A stretch of 64,000 nt of DNA from a virus: positions 106,593-170,592 of the IMG/VR virus record IMGVR_UViG_3300025162_000021. One strand, given 5' to 3'. Shown here piece by piece: positions 21,748-29,860 of the stretch; within the stretch, counting starts at the first letter, position 1; every line of letters begins with the position of its first letter. The translations under genes were made by a program, and so were the position numbers. The notes under the pieces were generated by a model that saw nothing but the letters and a program-made list of their open reading frames with translations, did no database searches and was not told the origin of the DNA.

Positions 21748-23876
21748 CGCTTAATTACCAGGGTATCTGTTTCCTTTAGATTCCTCGCCTTCACTTCTTC
21801 TGTCTTCTCACCCCTTTTAACTTTTACTGTCTCGTCGGCAAAGAATACATATTCTTTGCCGTCTTGATTTATAATGACTTCATTAATTTCAAATTCTTTA
21901 TTCCTGCAGAAGACATTCCAACCCGTCGTACTATGTACATCAGCGTTAGGATCTGTTTTATAGGCCTTCAGAAGGAACGCATCATTACCGTCCAAAGCTG
22001 CGAGCCTTAGTTGAAGCCCACTATAATCCATGGTTACTAGTTTACAGTGTTCTATATCAGGTACACTTACAATTTCTTTGACCAGATCAGATCCCAACGA
22101 ATGAGATGGCAAATTCGTCCAATTAGGTTCTCGACAAGTATTGCGCCCGGTTTCCGCACCCATGACATTATATACAGGGTGGAGTTTGGACTTACCCAGA
22201 TCCTCGTGAAACTTCAAGTGTTGTCTCCAACCCATATTCGTATCTGGTAGTCCTAAGAACGTCTTCTGCAACGTCTTGTATGCTCGGAGCTTCTTAAGAA
22301 TAGTCGCTTCAGGTCTTCCCAATTGTTCCCACTGAGTTAACTGCTCGTCGCCTGTTAAATAATAGCCAGACTTAGACATACCACAATTTTCCCACCCAAG
22401 CCACTTAAGTATTTCACCTAATTGCTTACCACTATTAAAATTAGACTCGGGGTCATCTTCATCCGCGCAATCATCAAAGAAGCTATGAAAATCTAGACTC
22501 ATTACCTTTAGTCCATGGCCGCCTAAGAATTCTTGTACCTTCAGCTTCTCGCTCAATTCTCTTTGAAGATCCTTCATCTCCTTATCTACATCGAGAGAAT
22601 TCTTATCCCAAATATCCATGTCTACTTCGATACCCTGTATTTCAACAGGCACAAACATTTTCATCGCTGGCATTCTTTTCTTTTCAAAGTACTCGCGCAC
22701 AGTCCACCAACCCTCTACAGGCGGAGGCCAAGCGAGGTCAATCCAGTTTATTCTTTTCTCCATCGCTTCATACACCTGGAAATTAATGATAGCGTCCATA
22801 GTCGCGTATTGTGATAAGATTTTTTCAGGTATGTCCAAGTACGTCTTTGGATTGTATCTTTTTTTATAGTCGTCTAAGTCTCTATCATAACCTCCAAATT
22901 GCGTATAATAGAAAGCTAAAGACTTCAAACTATTAGATCGAGACTCATTCAAAGTCTGTGCCATGGGTAGAGTATCAATATCAATTTTCGCTGTAGATAT
23001 GCCTGCATTCAAAAGAAACTTGACATCGAATTTTAAATTTTGTCCTATCTGGATCTTATTTCTAAAAAACTCGGTAAGTAGATTCTTATCTATTAGATAC
23101 CAGGGAATATAGAAGCCTTCCCTGCCATCAAAAGACATCGTAATGCAACCTATGCGGTCATTAACAAAATCAAACCCTGATGTTTCCAAGTCCCAGCATA
23201 CCTTACATGATACGGGAGTCCAAGCTTTAAGAAAATTATCAGCCTCATCTGCTTCCATAAGCTTGGTTATTTTTAAGCGCGTGGGACAAGGAGGTTCACT
23301 CAAGCCATCGTAATTTTTTAAAATCTTTTTGATTTGTATTTCTGCGAAATGCATTCTAAAAGAATCTCTGGGCAAAATTCCCATTGGAGTTATTTTAAAT
23401 ATGTCTTCTAGAGCGTCAATAGGAAATACGTTACACTCATATTCTCTCGAGTAAAAGTATGTTTGCGTGAACACTATGTCATAAAAACTATTTATGTGAA
23501 TATTAGAATCGCCGGTTATACCATAAATGGCACGACCGGACGTTATCATGATAGTCTTGTCTGTCATGTATGAAAGAATATTCGCTGCGTTTCTCTTATA
23601 GTACTCCGCGACTCCCTCTTTTTTTATCTCTTCTGAAGTCTTGCTGTACTTCGAAAGACTCACAATTCTATAATTGTAGCCTTGAGGTATCTGCCTGTCT
23701 AACCATTTTGTAAAGGCATCCAAGTGCCTTTGATTAGGGAATGTCTCTAAGACAATAATGAGATGAGTCTCATCGTTACTATGAGCTCTCTCGTACAGAA
23801 GAGCTCCTTTTGTTTCCAAGCCGCTCCCCTTTTTAGAAGAGCCTAAAGATACATCGCCGAATGTGAATGCTGCCAT
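21744..23876 (-). CDS. DNA polymerase family A, N-terminal fragment (exonuclease and motif A)
   Basis: 710 residues. Residues 1-210 unrecognised; 3'-5' exonuclease with WDLETSG (Asp229, Glu231), GQNLKFDVKF (Asp284) and SQYATMDAI (Asp361), so proofreading looks intact; then the polymerase domain with TGRNTCREPNWTNLP and motif A MDYSGLQLRLAALDG (Asp617). After DVHSTTGWNVFC (Cys657) the family sequence breaks off. A foreign-looking tail follows (INQDGKEYVFF, EVKARNLKETDTLVIK) that resembles the strand pattern at the end of an N-intein. Motifs B and C are in the ORF at 62063. The 5'-3' exonuclease is also separate (30287). No Shine-Dalgarno is visible before the ATG. Confidence 0.85.
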   Translation of the reverse strand: MAAFTFGDVSLGSSKKGSGLETKGALLYERAHSNDETHLIIVLETFPNQRHLDAFTKWLDRQIPQGYNYRIVSLSKYSKTSEEIKKEGVAEYYKRNAANILSYMTDKTIMITSGRAIYGITGDSNIHINSFYDIVFTQTYFYSREYECNVFPIDALEDIFKITPMGILPRDSFRMHFAEIQIKKILKNYDGLSEPPCPTRLKITKLMEADEADNFLKAWTPVSCKVCWDLETSGFDFVNDRIGCITMSFDGREGFYIPWYLIDKNLLTEFFRNKIQIGQNLKFDVKFLLNAGISTAKIDIDTLPMAQTLNESRSNSLKSLAFYYTQFGGYDRDLDDYKKRYNPKTYLDIPEKILSQYATMDAIINFQVYEAMEKRINWIDLAWPPPVEGWWTVREYFEKKRMPAMKMFVPVEIQGIEVDMDIWDKNSLDVDKEMKDLQRELSEKLKVQEFLGGHGLKVMSLDFHSFFDDCADEDDPESNFNSGKQLGEILKWLGWENCGMSKSGYYLTGDEQLTQWEQLGRPEATILKKLRAYKTLQKTFLGLPDTNMGWRQHLKFHEDLGKSKLHPVYNVMGAETGRNTCREPNWTNLPSHSLGSDLVKEIVSVPDIEHCKLVTMDYSGLQLRLAALDGNDAFLLKAYKTDPNADVHSTTGWNVFCRNKEFEINEVIINQDGKEYVFFADETVKVKRGEKTEEVKARNLKETDTLVIKR

Positions 23877-24174
23877 ACGAAATTATATGTTTTTTATTAT
23901 GTAAATATTCGCTTGAAGAAAGATATGAGTTTCTAGATATTTGAATTTCGCATAACTAGAGGTTCGAATTTCGCACATCTATTAATATAAAAATAAGTAA
24001 TATAAAATATATAAATATTAAGCCTTGCAGGCTAATTGTAAAAAGCCAGTATTAAGACCTATCATTCTCTTCTTTTTGTATTATTATTCCGCGAAAAGGA
24101 ACAGACCCGGACTTTTCGTAGGTATGATTTTTCCTATATACGCAGAAAAAAGAACAAAAGAATCCGCAAAATAC
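23877..24174. promoter_or_regulatory. AT-rich divergent control region
   Basis: About 300 gene-free bases between the leftward polymerase gene and the rightward GC-rich operon. It contains a very AT-rich stretch (23976-24025), two direct repeats of GAATTTCGCA (23943-23952 and 23966-23975, 23 bases apart), and from 24135 on the upstream block shared with the 1290-1340 region. No ORF or RNA gene was recognised. It could hold operators or an origin. Confidence 0.45.
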
Positions 24175-24206
24175 TTGCCACCGAGCACACAGCAAATGCT
24201 TATATT
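24175..24206 (+). promoter_or_regulatory. Strong promoter (copy 2)
   Basis: TTGCCA at 24175-24180 and TATATT at 24201-24206, spacer 20. TTGCCACCGA and CTTATATTATATA are shared with the 1341-1376 promoter. It drives the operon from 24248 to 26347. Confidence 0.7.
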
Positions 24207-24247
24207 ATATACGTAAGCAAGAAACGAAGAACGCAAGGAGCCAAGAA

Positions 24248-24472
24248 ATGGCACGAATCGCAATCGCGACCGGCAACAAAACCACGAATCACAGGACCGC
24301 ACGGTCCGTCGTCACCCAGTACGACGTGAATTCGAAGGAGTGGCAGGACCGCATTACCAATCTTAATCGGGATCTCGATCGCAAGAACGACGGCTCGATT
24401 TCCAGGCTTCCCAACGGCAATACTCCGATGGTCGTCCCCGGCTACCGGACTCGAAGCATCTCCAGTTTCTGA
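24248..24472 (+). CDS. Small basic hypothetical protein, 74 aa
   Basis: The first gene after the strong promoter; AAGGAG precedes the ATG. The product is basic and polar (ATGNKTTNHRTARS, EWQDRITNLNRDLDRK) with a C-terminal VVPGYRTRSISSF. GC content is much higher than that of the flanking polymerase gene. No family is recognised. Position suggests a highly expressed early protein. Confidence 0.7.
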   Translation: MARIAIATGNKTTNHRTARSVVTQYDVNSKEWQDRITNLNRDLDRKNDGSISRLPNGNTPMVVPGYRTRSISSF

Positions 24473-24500
24473 ACCTGCACTCTAAAAGGAGAGTTTATAG

Positions 24501-25139
24501 ATGTCAATCAACGTGTGTTCCTATAAGATTACCGAGGCTGGTAGTCTTACGAATCCCGAGCCGGCTTCGTTTGCCGAGGTGTCCAAGCCCGACATGAGTC
24601 TCCGCAAGGGAATCACGGTTTACTTCGATACGAAGAAGTATACGGTTCTCGGTCAGGCGCCCATCTACGCGCTTATCAGCGAGGCAGGGGAGGACGTGGC
24701 AATTCGAGTGCGCAAGAAGCACCTCTACGTCCCGAACGACGTTCTCAACGGCACCGCGATCGTGAAGATGGCGGCTCCTGCGAAAGTCAAGGTCGCCAAG
24801 GTCAAGGTCGAGAAGGCTCCTAAGGAGCCCAAGGCTCCGAAGGCGAAGAAGACACTCATTCCTGCTGTCGTGCAGGGTGCGTTCGAGACGCGCATGGCAG
24901 AGTTCCGTACCGACAGTGGTCGGAGCATCAAGGGCCTTCGCATCGAGAACACGGACGGTGCATCCTTCCGCGTCATTGTCGTGGATCCTACTAAGTCTGG
25001 CTGGGTTCTCATGGCCTCAGATAAGTGGGACATTGGAGCCTACAAGTTCTACAACATCGATACCATGGCGTCGAGAGATTTCGATCGCGCGGCCGATAAG
25101 CCGGGCCCTGGCGATTCCTCGATTGTGTGGCCGAAGTGA
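24501..25139 (+). CDS. Two-domain hypothetical protein with Lys/Ala/Pro linker, 212 aa
   Basis: AAAAGGAGAG precedes the ATG. Residues 1-90 form a beta-rich domain, residues about 92-118 are a lysine-alanine-proline linker (KVKVAKVKVEKAPKEPKAPK), and residues 120-212 form a second domain with RVIVVDPTKSGWVLMASD. The linker resembles histone-like tails and could bind DNA or RNA, but no fold is identified. It is followed by a hairpin at 25144. Confidence 0.65.
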   Translation: MSINVCSYKITEAGSLTNPEPASFAEVSKPDMSLRKGITVYFDTKKYTVLGQAPIYALISEAGEDVAIRVRKKHLYVPNDVLNGTAIVKMAAPAKVKVAKVKVEKAPKEPKAPKAKKTLIPAVVQGAFETRMAEFRTDSGRSIKGLRIENTDGASFRVIVVDPTKSGWVLMASDKWDIGAYKFYNIDTMASRDFDRAADKPGPGDSSIVWPK

Positions 25140-25143
25140 AATA

Positions 25144-25170
25144 GAGGGGGACCTTAGGTCCCCCTCTTAG
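25144..25170 (+). terminator. Strong GC-rich hairpin, weak terminator or attenuator
   Basis: Stem GAGGGGGACC / GGTCCCCCTC with a three-base TTA loop, followed by only a short TTAG. The missing T run suggests partial termination or mRNA end protection, with transcription continuing into the next ORFs. Confidence 0.6.
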
Positions 25171-25184
25171 GTGGAGAACATTAA

Positions 25185-25542
25185 ATGCGTAAGACGATTG
25201 ACATTACGATGATGGACGGACAGGTGATCAAGGCTCCGCTGTGCCTGGTGTGGTGTGATATCAACGATACCCATACCGAACTCTATTTCGTATGGAAAAC
25301 ACCATATGGATGGATGCTTGTGTCTTAATGAAGACAGATATCCATCCCTATGGGACCACGCCGAGCCCATCGAGTTCCCGGACGTGTGGACGTTCGGCAA
25401 GGCGTGGGACGACGAACCAAATAATTTCGTATGGGGATATTTTAAGCTGGACGATAATGGCAATTGGTTTCGCAAGAATAAGCGGGGTTCGTGGATCAAC
25501 TTCACGCCCGGCCTCCCGCCCGCGACCATAGAGGGGGAATGA
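25185..25542 (+). pseudogene. Frameshifted small gene (about 118 aa if joined)
   Basis: Frame 0 from ATG 25185 (with AGGTGGAG upstream) encodes 47 residues, MRKTIDITMMDGQVIKAPLC through KTPYGWMLVS, and stops at TAA 25326. The +1 frame from 25327 continues with NEDRYPSLWDHAEPIEFPDV, KAWDDEPNNFVWGYFKLD and GSWINFTPG to a stop at 25540. Both pieces look like real protein and neither makes sense alone. The join needs one base skipped at TCT-TAA-TGA. Either an indel or sequencing error, or a +1 frameshift at a stop codon in the style of prfB. The next gene start overlaps the second stop. Confidence 0.6.
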
Positions 25543-25925
25543 TGGACAGGTACACCGAGACGGCGCGGAAGATAATTGGGATTATTGACTACAACCGTGA
25601 CGAAGGAAGCTACACCGATCCATCAAAAGTAGCCGCCATCCTCCGCGAGGAGTTCCCCGAGCCCGCGCAGGACGCAATGGGTGTTGCTCGGCAGATAGCG
25701 CCTATATTTTGCTATCCTGTCGATTATCCCGGTATCGACGAAGCCGCCGCCCTCATCGAAGCCTACGCTCGCAAGCGCGTGGGGGGGGCGGCGGATAGGG
25801 CAGGGACATGGCTGAATACGCAATTCGGTGGTGGTGGGTTTGAAGATAATCCGGCAATCCAGCGGCTACGCAGCAGACAGCATATTTTCCTGCGCGCCGC
25901 GATCATCGGCAAGGAGGAAGTATGA
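25539..25925 (+). CDS. Hypothetical protein, 128 aa
   Basis: Starts MMDRYTETARKIIGIIDYNR at an ATGATG overlapping the previous stop, with GAGGGGG upstream; an earlier in-frame ATG at 25491 would read through the upstream gene and is not preferred. The first two thirds are helical with alternating polar residues; a run of seven G's at about 25782 gives GG in the protein. A Gly-rich patch (QFGGGGFED) precedes a helical C-terminus. No family is recognised. High GC composition contrasts with the late genes. Confidence 0.65.
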   Translation: MMDRYTETARKIIGIIDYNRDEGSYTDPSKVAAILREEFPEPAQDAMGVARQIAPIFCYPVDYPGIDEAAALIEAYARKRVGGAADRAGTWLNTQFGGGGFEDNPAIQRLRSRQHIFLRAAIIGKEEV

Positions 25926-26347
25926 CCAGGGATCAGATCGACAAGGTGCGCAATGCGATTGCATACGGCAAATGTCTGTCGGAACGCGAAAATGGTGAGC
26001 GATGTACTGTTACAGAGCTTTTTACGGAGGCCCTCGCCCTCCTCGACGCTGAGGCCGCGCAGGACAACGTAGACCGACATGTCTACAAGCTGACTGTGCA
26101 GCAACGTGATCTTGCATGGACGCAACTCAGGACAGCCGAGGTTGTGGAACGAGAGCTTGAGGCAAGAATCAAGGATTGCGAGACCCGCGAGAAGGCGCTC
26201 AGGGAGGCGCTTGACAACGCGGCGGCACAAATCGAATCACTAGCGCTATCATTTCAAAGCCACGGCATCATGGAGCATTACGACCGGGCTTTGAAATGCG
26301 CCTACGCTGCCCGTTCCGCCTTGCTCGGCCCAGGAGGCGAGGGATGA
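25922..26347 (+). CDS. Helical hypothetical protein, 141 aa
   Basis: ATGA overlap with the previous stop and AAGGAGGAAG upstream. The N-terminal third has MTRDQIDKVRNAIAYGKCLS; the central part is a long Ala/Glu/Leu helix (ERELEARIKDCETREKALRE) likely forming a coiled coil. This type of small helical protein is common in GC-rich phages and may point to a past exchange. It is the last gene before the terminator at 26369. Confidence 0.7.
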   Translation: MTRDQIDKVRNAIAYGKCLSERENGERCTVTELFTEALALLDAEAAQDNVDRHVYKLTVQQRDLAWTQLRTAEVVERELEARIKDCETREKALREALDNAAAQIESLALSFQSHGIMEHYDRALKCAYAARSALLGPGGEG

Positions 26348-26368
26348 TCAGATAGATACATAACTTTC

Positions 26369-26400
26369 AAAAAGTCCTCTCTAAGAGAGGACTTTTTTTT
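26369..26400 (+). terminator. Terminator ending the GC-rich operon
   Basis: Stem AAAGTCCTCTC / GAGAGGACTTT with loop TAA and a run of T. The stem is the same as in the terminator at 223-246. Confidence 0.92.
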
Positions 26401-26485
26401 ATGCCCGTATAGCTCTCCAAAGCGCCTTAGGTCCTCTCGTTATAACTCAATTTTCCTAGTAAGAAGAGAGAATTTATGCCGTTAC

Positions 26486-26493
26486 ACTAATTG
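26486..26493 (+). promoter_or_regulatory. ACTAATTG motif variant
   Basis: ACTAATTG directly before the AAGGAG ribosome site of the 198-aa gene at 26509, about 90 bases after the terminator. The 26401-26485 stretch holds no gene that I can see. Confidence 0.35.
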
Positions 26494-26508
26494 ATAAGGA
26501 GCCTCAGA

Positions 26509-27105
26509 ATGTATATCGATGAGTATCAACCTATGTCAGAAATGCACACATGGATGAAGGGACGTGGAGTTGATGTAAATGTATACATATGCATTCAATC
26601 GGTGCTGAGTTTGGGAGACGAACGAAAAAAAGATCTTGACGTCTTTTTAAAAACATTCGGAGGACCATTCACTCTCCAGCATAATGGATCTTTTCATGAA
26701 TACGATTGGAATATTTACACGAAGCCTAGCATAGGATACTATTACAATAAATACTTAGCCAGCGGCCCAGGGTATGATAATCCCGGAAAGCTTTACACTA
26801 TAGATTTAAAAGATGGATCCTATGCATCAGAGCACACGCATGTTTTTATCAAAACAGCTTTATATGAAGTTTTAAAAAGACATGAGGATCTTCATTGGTA
26901 TATCGTCAATGATTTCATGGACTCAGACTCCGGACCCTCTAATTCTAAATTCAGAGGCCATGAAGTTCTATCGACGGAAGAAGTAAAACCGTTTCTTGAA
27001 GATGAGCTGGTCAAAGCGGTTGCGTCGTGGAAGATGAGCAAAGAGAATTATAATGAAGGTGGGGCCGGACAAATGCCAAGAATGATTAAGTTAGGCCTAT
27101 TATGA
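26509..27105 (+). CDS. Hypothetical protein, 198 aa
   Basis: AAGGAG is 8 bases before the ATG; an in-frame TTG at 26491 is not needed. The protein is mixed alpha/beta with many aromatic residues (FHEYDWNIYTKPSIGYYYNK). No catalytic motif is obvious. It leads the replication operon running to 32231, and its end overlaps the next start by four bases. Role unknown. Confidence 0.7.
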   Translation: MYIDEYQPMSEMHTWMKGRGVDVNVYICIQSVLSLGDERKKDLDVFLKTFGGPFTLQHNGSFHEYDWNIYTKPSIGYYYNKYLASGPGYDNPGKLYTIDLKDGSYASEHTHVFIKTALYEVLKRHEDLHWYIVNDFMDSDSGPSNSKFRGHEVLSTEEVKPFLEDELVKAVASWKMSKENYNEGGAGQMPRMIKLGLL

Positions 27106-27584
27106 TTGATGTAGATTTTCTATATGCAGTATTCCAGCCCTGCCCTCCTCGTAACATAGTATGGTATTGGTTAGACCCTCAAAAACAAAGTTACAAACGA
27201 GTATCTAAAATTGATTCTTTCATAGAATTTGTTGAGAATAAAAATAGAAAAGTGCTACCTCAGATGAAGGAGGCCCTATGCACGTACTCTTTTTGGATGT
27301 GGAATCAAGTCGACAATAGGGTGATTTTATTACATCCTTCCGATGCACAAGACCGCACCTATAGAGATCCGCTCGCCAGTTACTTTAAGAAGGGGCTAAA
27401 AGGGCAGGACCCCTTTGCACCAGAAGAGCAAGATCCTTTGAGTCACTTATATAAACTCGGCTTTCAGATGCCCAATGAAGATGATATTAAAAATCTCAGA
27501 GTCAGAATGACCCCTACAAAACAAAAATCTTTTTTGGCGCGCATAGGAAACATCTTACCAGGAAATACCTCGCGAAAAAAATAG
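27102..27584 (+). CDS. Hypothetical protein, 160 aa
   Basis: Coupled to the previous gene by overlap. An aromatic N-terminal half (YAVFQPCPPRNIVWYWLDP) and a polar second half with a basic tail (MTPTKQKSFLARIG). No family is recognised. It lies 12 bases before the primase gene and may be a replication accessory, by location only. Confidence 0.65.
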   Translation: MIDVDFLYAVFQPCPPRNIVWYWLDPQKQSYKRVSKIDSFIEFVENKNRKVLPQMKEALCTYSFWMWNQVDNRVILLHPSDAQDRTYRDPLASYFKKGLKGQDPFAPEEQDPLSHLYKLGFQMPNEDDIKNLRVRMTPTKQKSFLARIGNILPGNTSRKK

Positions 27585-27596
27585 CTATATTCTAGT

Positions 27597-28577
27597 ATGA
27601 GGAATCATCCATATAGTACAGATCAAATAAAGTTAGCCCTGCGAAAACTCGGCGTCAAGTTTCCCTCGAGCATCGACTCTAAAGATAGAGCCATGGCTCA
27701 TTGTCCTTTCCACTCTGACAGTACAGCTTCGATGTCTATCGATTTTACACGTGGAATCTTTCACTGCTTCTCTTGTGACGCATCCGGCTCCATCAACACC
27801 TTATCTGAAAAAATGACAGGAAGAAAACTCGATGTTCTTCTAGGCGTCGATACTTCTTTCTCCATGTTTTCAGGTCATATAAAACAAGAGTACACCCCAA
27901 AACCAATTAATGAAGAAGATGTCACGATTGATGTGCGAGGCATCGTCGCTCCTTGGACCCATGTGCCAGAAGCTATTGGGTATGTAAAATCTAGATTCAT
28001 ACCTCCAAGAATAGCAACGGCGATGCAAATGGGGTTCATCAAAGAAGCGTATGTGAATGGCACGTACTATGAGGATCGCTTAGTGATTCCTATCTATGGA
28101 AAATCTGGCAAGCTTATCAATCTTGAAGGTAGGGACGTGACAGGAACTCATAAACTAAAGTGCTTATATCCTCACGGTATAACGAAGACAATCTATGAAT
28201 GGTATAAGCTTGACAAAGAGAAGCCTTTATATGTCGTTGAGGGACTGACGAAGATGGCTTGTCTTCGCGGCGATGATTATTTTGCGAATTCGACCACTAT
28301 CTTCGGGGCATCCGTAACCGCATATCAGATGGATTTACTTAGCGAATTTAAGAAGGTCGTGTTAATACCGGACAATGATGAGCCTGGAAAAAAGGTTATC
28401 GATACCTTTAAAAATAGATTAAGAACTAAATTCGATGTTATGAGAATACAGGATACAGCAGCAAAAGATATTGATGAGATTCCTCGTAAGCTTGGTCTCG
28501 GCGTCGAGGAATACAGAAAGAAGGGCGGATTTCTCATACAAGGTTTCACTTCTTTTCTTTTCGGGGAATTTGCCTGA
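27597..28577 (+). CDS. DnaG-type DNA primase (CHC2 zinc finger plus TOPRIM)
   Basis: 326 residues. The zinc ribbon is Cys36, His39, Cys57, Cys60 (AHCPFHSDSTASM, FHCFSCDASGS). The TOPRIM fold has VVEGLTKM with Glu215 and LIPDNDEPGKK with Asp259 and Asp261, the metal-binding acids. The protein is shorter than bacterial DnaG (about 600) and lacks a helicase domain, so it works with a separate helicase not in this window. It makes RNA primers for lagging-strand synthesis. No clear Shine-Dalgarno before the ATG; translation may be coupled to the gene 12 bases upstream. Confidence 0.9.
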   Translation: MRNHPYSTDQIKLALRKLGVKFPSSIDSKDRAMAHCPFHSDSTASMSIDFTRGIFHCFSCDASGSINTLSEKMTGRKLDVLLGVDTSFSMFSGHIKQEYTPKPINEEDVTIDVRGIVAPWTHVPEAIGYVKSRFIPPRIATAMQMGFIKEAYVNGTYYEDRLVIPIYGKSGKLINLEGRDVTGTHKLKCLYPHGITKTIYEWYKLDKEKPLYVVEGLTKMACLRGDDYFANSTTIFGASVTAYQMDLLSEFKKVVLIPDNDEPGKKVIDTFKNRLRTKFDVMRIQDTAAKDIDEIPRKLGLGVEEYRKKGGFLIQGFTSFLFGEFA

Positions 28578-28584
28578 CTAATTT
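28577..28584 (+). promoter_or_regulatory. ACTAATTT motif variant
   Basis: ACTAATTT just after the primase stop and 18 bases before the next gene's ATG, with AAGGAG between. A variant of the ACTAATTA group. Confidence 0.3.
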
Positions 28585-28602
28585 AAATGAAGGAGATCAA
28601 AC

Positions 28603-28884
28603 ATGATCGAAGAGACTAAGATAGTCGAGCTCGTAGAGGTATTTGAGGACGCGTACGACAAACAAGAATCTGCATCCGTCTTAACCAAGGAAGCAAGAGA
28701 GGAATTAAAAAGCTACGCAGAAAATAGTGAAATGGATCCTAAAGCCATTTCAGAGATTTATTCTACTTATGCAAAATGGAGGCGAGGTAAGTTTCACTGG
28801 GGTCCAGAAGGAGACGCAGACGACTTCACAGATATTCTTGTGGCCGTAATGGACAGAGTAACTGGTGTAGATAAGGGAGTGTAA
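28603..28884 (+). CDS. Acidic hypothetical protein, 93 aa
   Basis: AAGGAG precedes the ATG. It is acidic and helical (ELVEVFEDAYDKQESASVLT) and ends DILVAVMDRVTGVDKGV. No family is recognised. Part of the replication operon; short spacing to both neighbours. Confidence 0.65.
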   Translation: MIEETKIVELVEVFEDAYDKQESASVLTKEAREELKSYAENSEMDPKAISEIYSTYAKWRRGKFHWGPEGDADDFTDILVAVMDRVTGVDKGV

Positions 28885-28889
28885 CATAA

Positions 28890-29453
28890 ATGTTATGTGA
28901 AAAAATAGACTCGCAATCGTATATGGAGGATTTTAAAAAGAGGTTTGTAAACTTCGTAGAAAAATCTCCTGTTAAGCTAAGCATCATAATCACACCGACT
29001 GAAGTGCAAGTCATTGATGAGTATACACAACAAGGGCACGCGTTCACCTGGGACTTCTCAATTCCGGTTAAGTCCTTTATTCACGGCATTAAGCAAATCC
29101 TAGTAGAAAGATGCTACCCGGTGATTCATAAGGTAGAACATATCGAGGTTCCTGTTTCTGAGAAGGAGCAGATTGAACTTGCAAGCAAGGGCTTGCCTCT
29201 CGATAATATTCCTACGCGAGTATACAAAAAGAGAGTAACGGAGTATCTCATAGACAAGGTAGTTATATACAAGGATATGTTTATTCTTGTGGACCGTGCA
29301 ACAGGGCAATCCTATAGGTATAAATTAAATAAGAGCTCTGTGTTCTTCTTGAAGGATTTACGGAGTAAGAAGTTCAATAGGGAGACTGCAGGTGATTTCT
29401 TTTTTGCTAATGCAACTCTTATGAACGAGATTCACCAGAAAGAGAGTTTTTAG
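28890..29453 (+). CDS. Hypothetical protein, 187 aa
   Basis: GGGAGTG lies before the ATG. Alpha/beta character with a basic, beta-rich C-terminal half (KVVIYKDMFILVDRATGQS, FFFANATLMNEIH). No motif is recognised. Its stop TAG overlaps the GTG start of the HNH-like gene. Confidence 0.65.
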   Translation: MLCEKIDSQSYMEDFKKRFVNFVEKSPVKLSIIITPTEVQVIDEYTQQGHAFTWDFSIPVKSFIHGIKQILVERCYPVIHKVEHIEVPVSEKEQIELASKGLPLDNIPTRVYKKRVTEYLIDKVVIYKDMFILVDRATGQSYRYKLNKSSVFFLKDLRSKKFNRETAGDFFFANATLMNEIHQKESF

Positions 29454-29860
29454 TGGTGGCAAAAAGGTCCTCACAAGATCCAAAATGGGTAGAACTAAAA
29501 AAGAAAGTACGTAAGAGAGATAAGTCGTGTAGGTTGATGAAAATACTATCTGCAAAAGAAATGATTCTTTTGGCGAAGCATGCTCCCCGAGCTCAGCTGA
29601 TGACTTGCGACACTGCTCACTGCTTTGGTGTTGGACCATACCCCCATATGTGTTACAACATAGAGAATACAGTTCTCTTAAATAGATTCAGTCATGAGTG
29701 CTTAGATTCTTTTAAGAGTCCTGTCACTGGGGAGAAGATAGAGGAAAGAGAAGTTGAGCTTTGGTGGGGTCGAATTCTTGGTGGCGGTATTTATTTAAAA
29801 TTAAAAGAGGAGTCGACCTCACATAAAGTTAAGGAGACCATAAATGAGAGTGAAGCATAA
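29453..29860 (+). CDS. HNH-like zinc endonuclease candidate
   Basis: 135 residues from a GTG start overlapping the previous stop; AGAGAG is upstream. The layout LKKKVRKRDKSCR, then MTCDTAHCFGVG, NIENTVLLNRFSHECLD and PVTGEKI follows the HNH/NinG-like pattern: a first basic helix with Cys, the His of the beta hairpin, then Asn and His-x-x-C. Not all zinc cysteines are in canonical pairs (only one is seen early), so metal binding may be incomplete. Free-standing HNH proteins in phages act in homing or in recombination and packaging; location in the replication operon favours recombination. Confidence 0.55.
   Translation: MVAKRSSQDPKWVELKKKVRKRDKSCRLMKILSAKEMILLAKHAPRAQLMTCDTAHCFGVGPYPHMCYNIENTVLLNRFSHECLDSFKSPVTGEKIEEREVELWWGRILGGGIYLKLKEESTSHKVKETINESEA

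Noticed and set aside
23960-23976. GGTTCGAATTTCGCA, resembling a tRNA T-arm
   Set aside because: The flanks do not pair and no acceptor, D or anticodon arms can be drawn.
24877-25170. 97-aa ORF overlapping the 212-aa gene
   Set aside because: High GC keeps several frames open; the 212-aa frame has the ribosome site and sensible composition.
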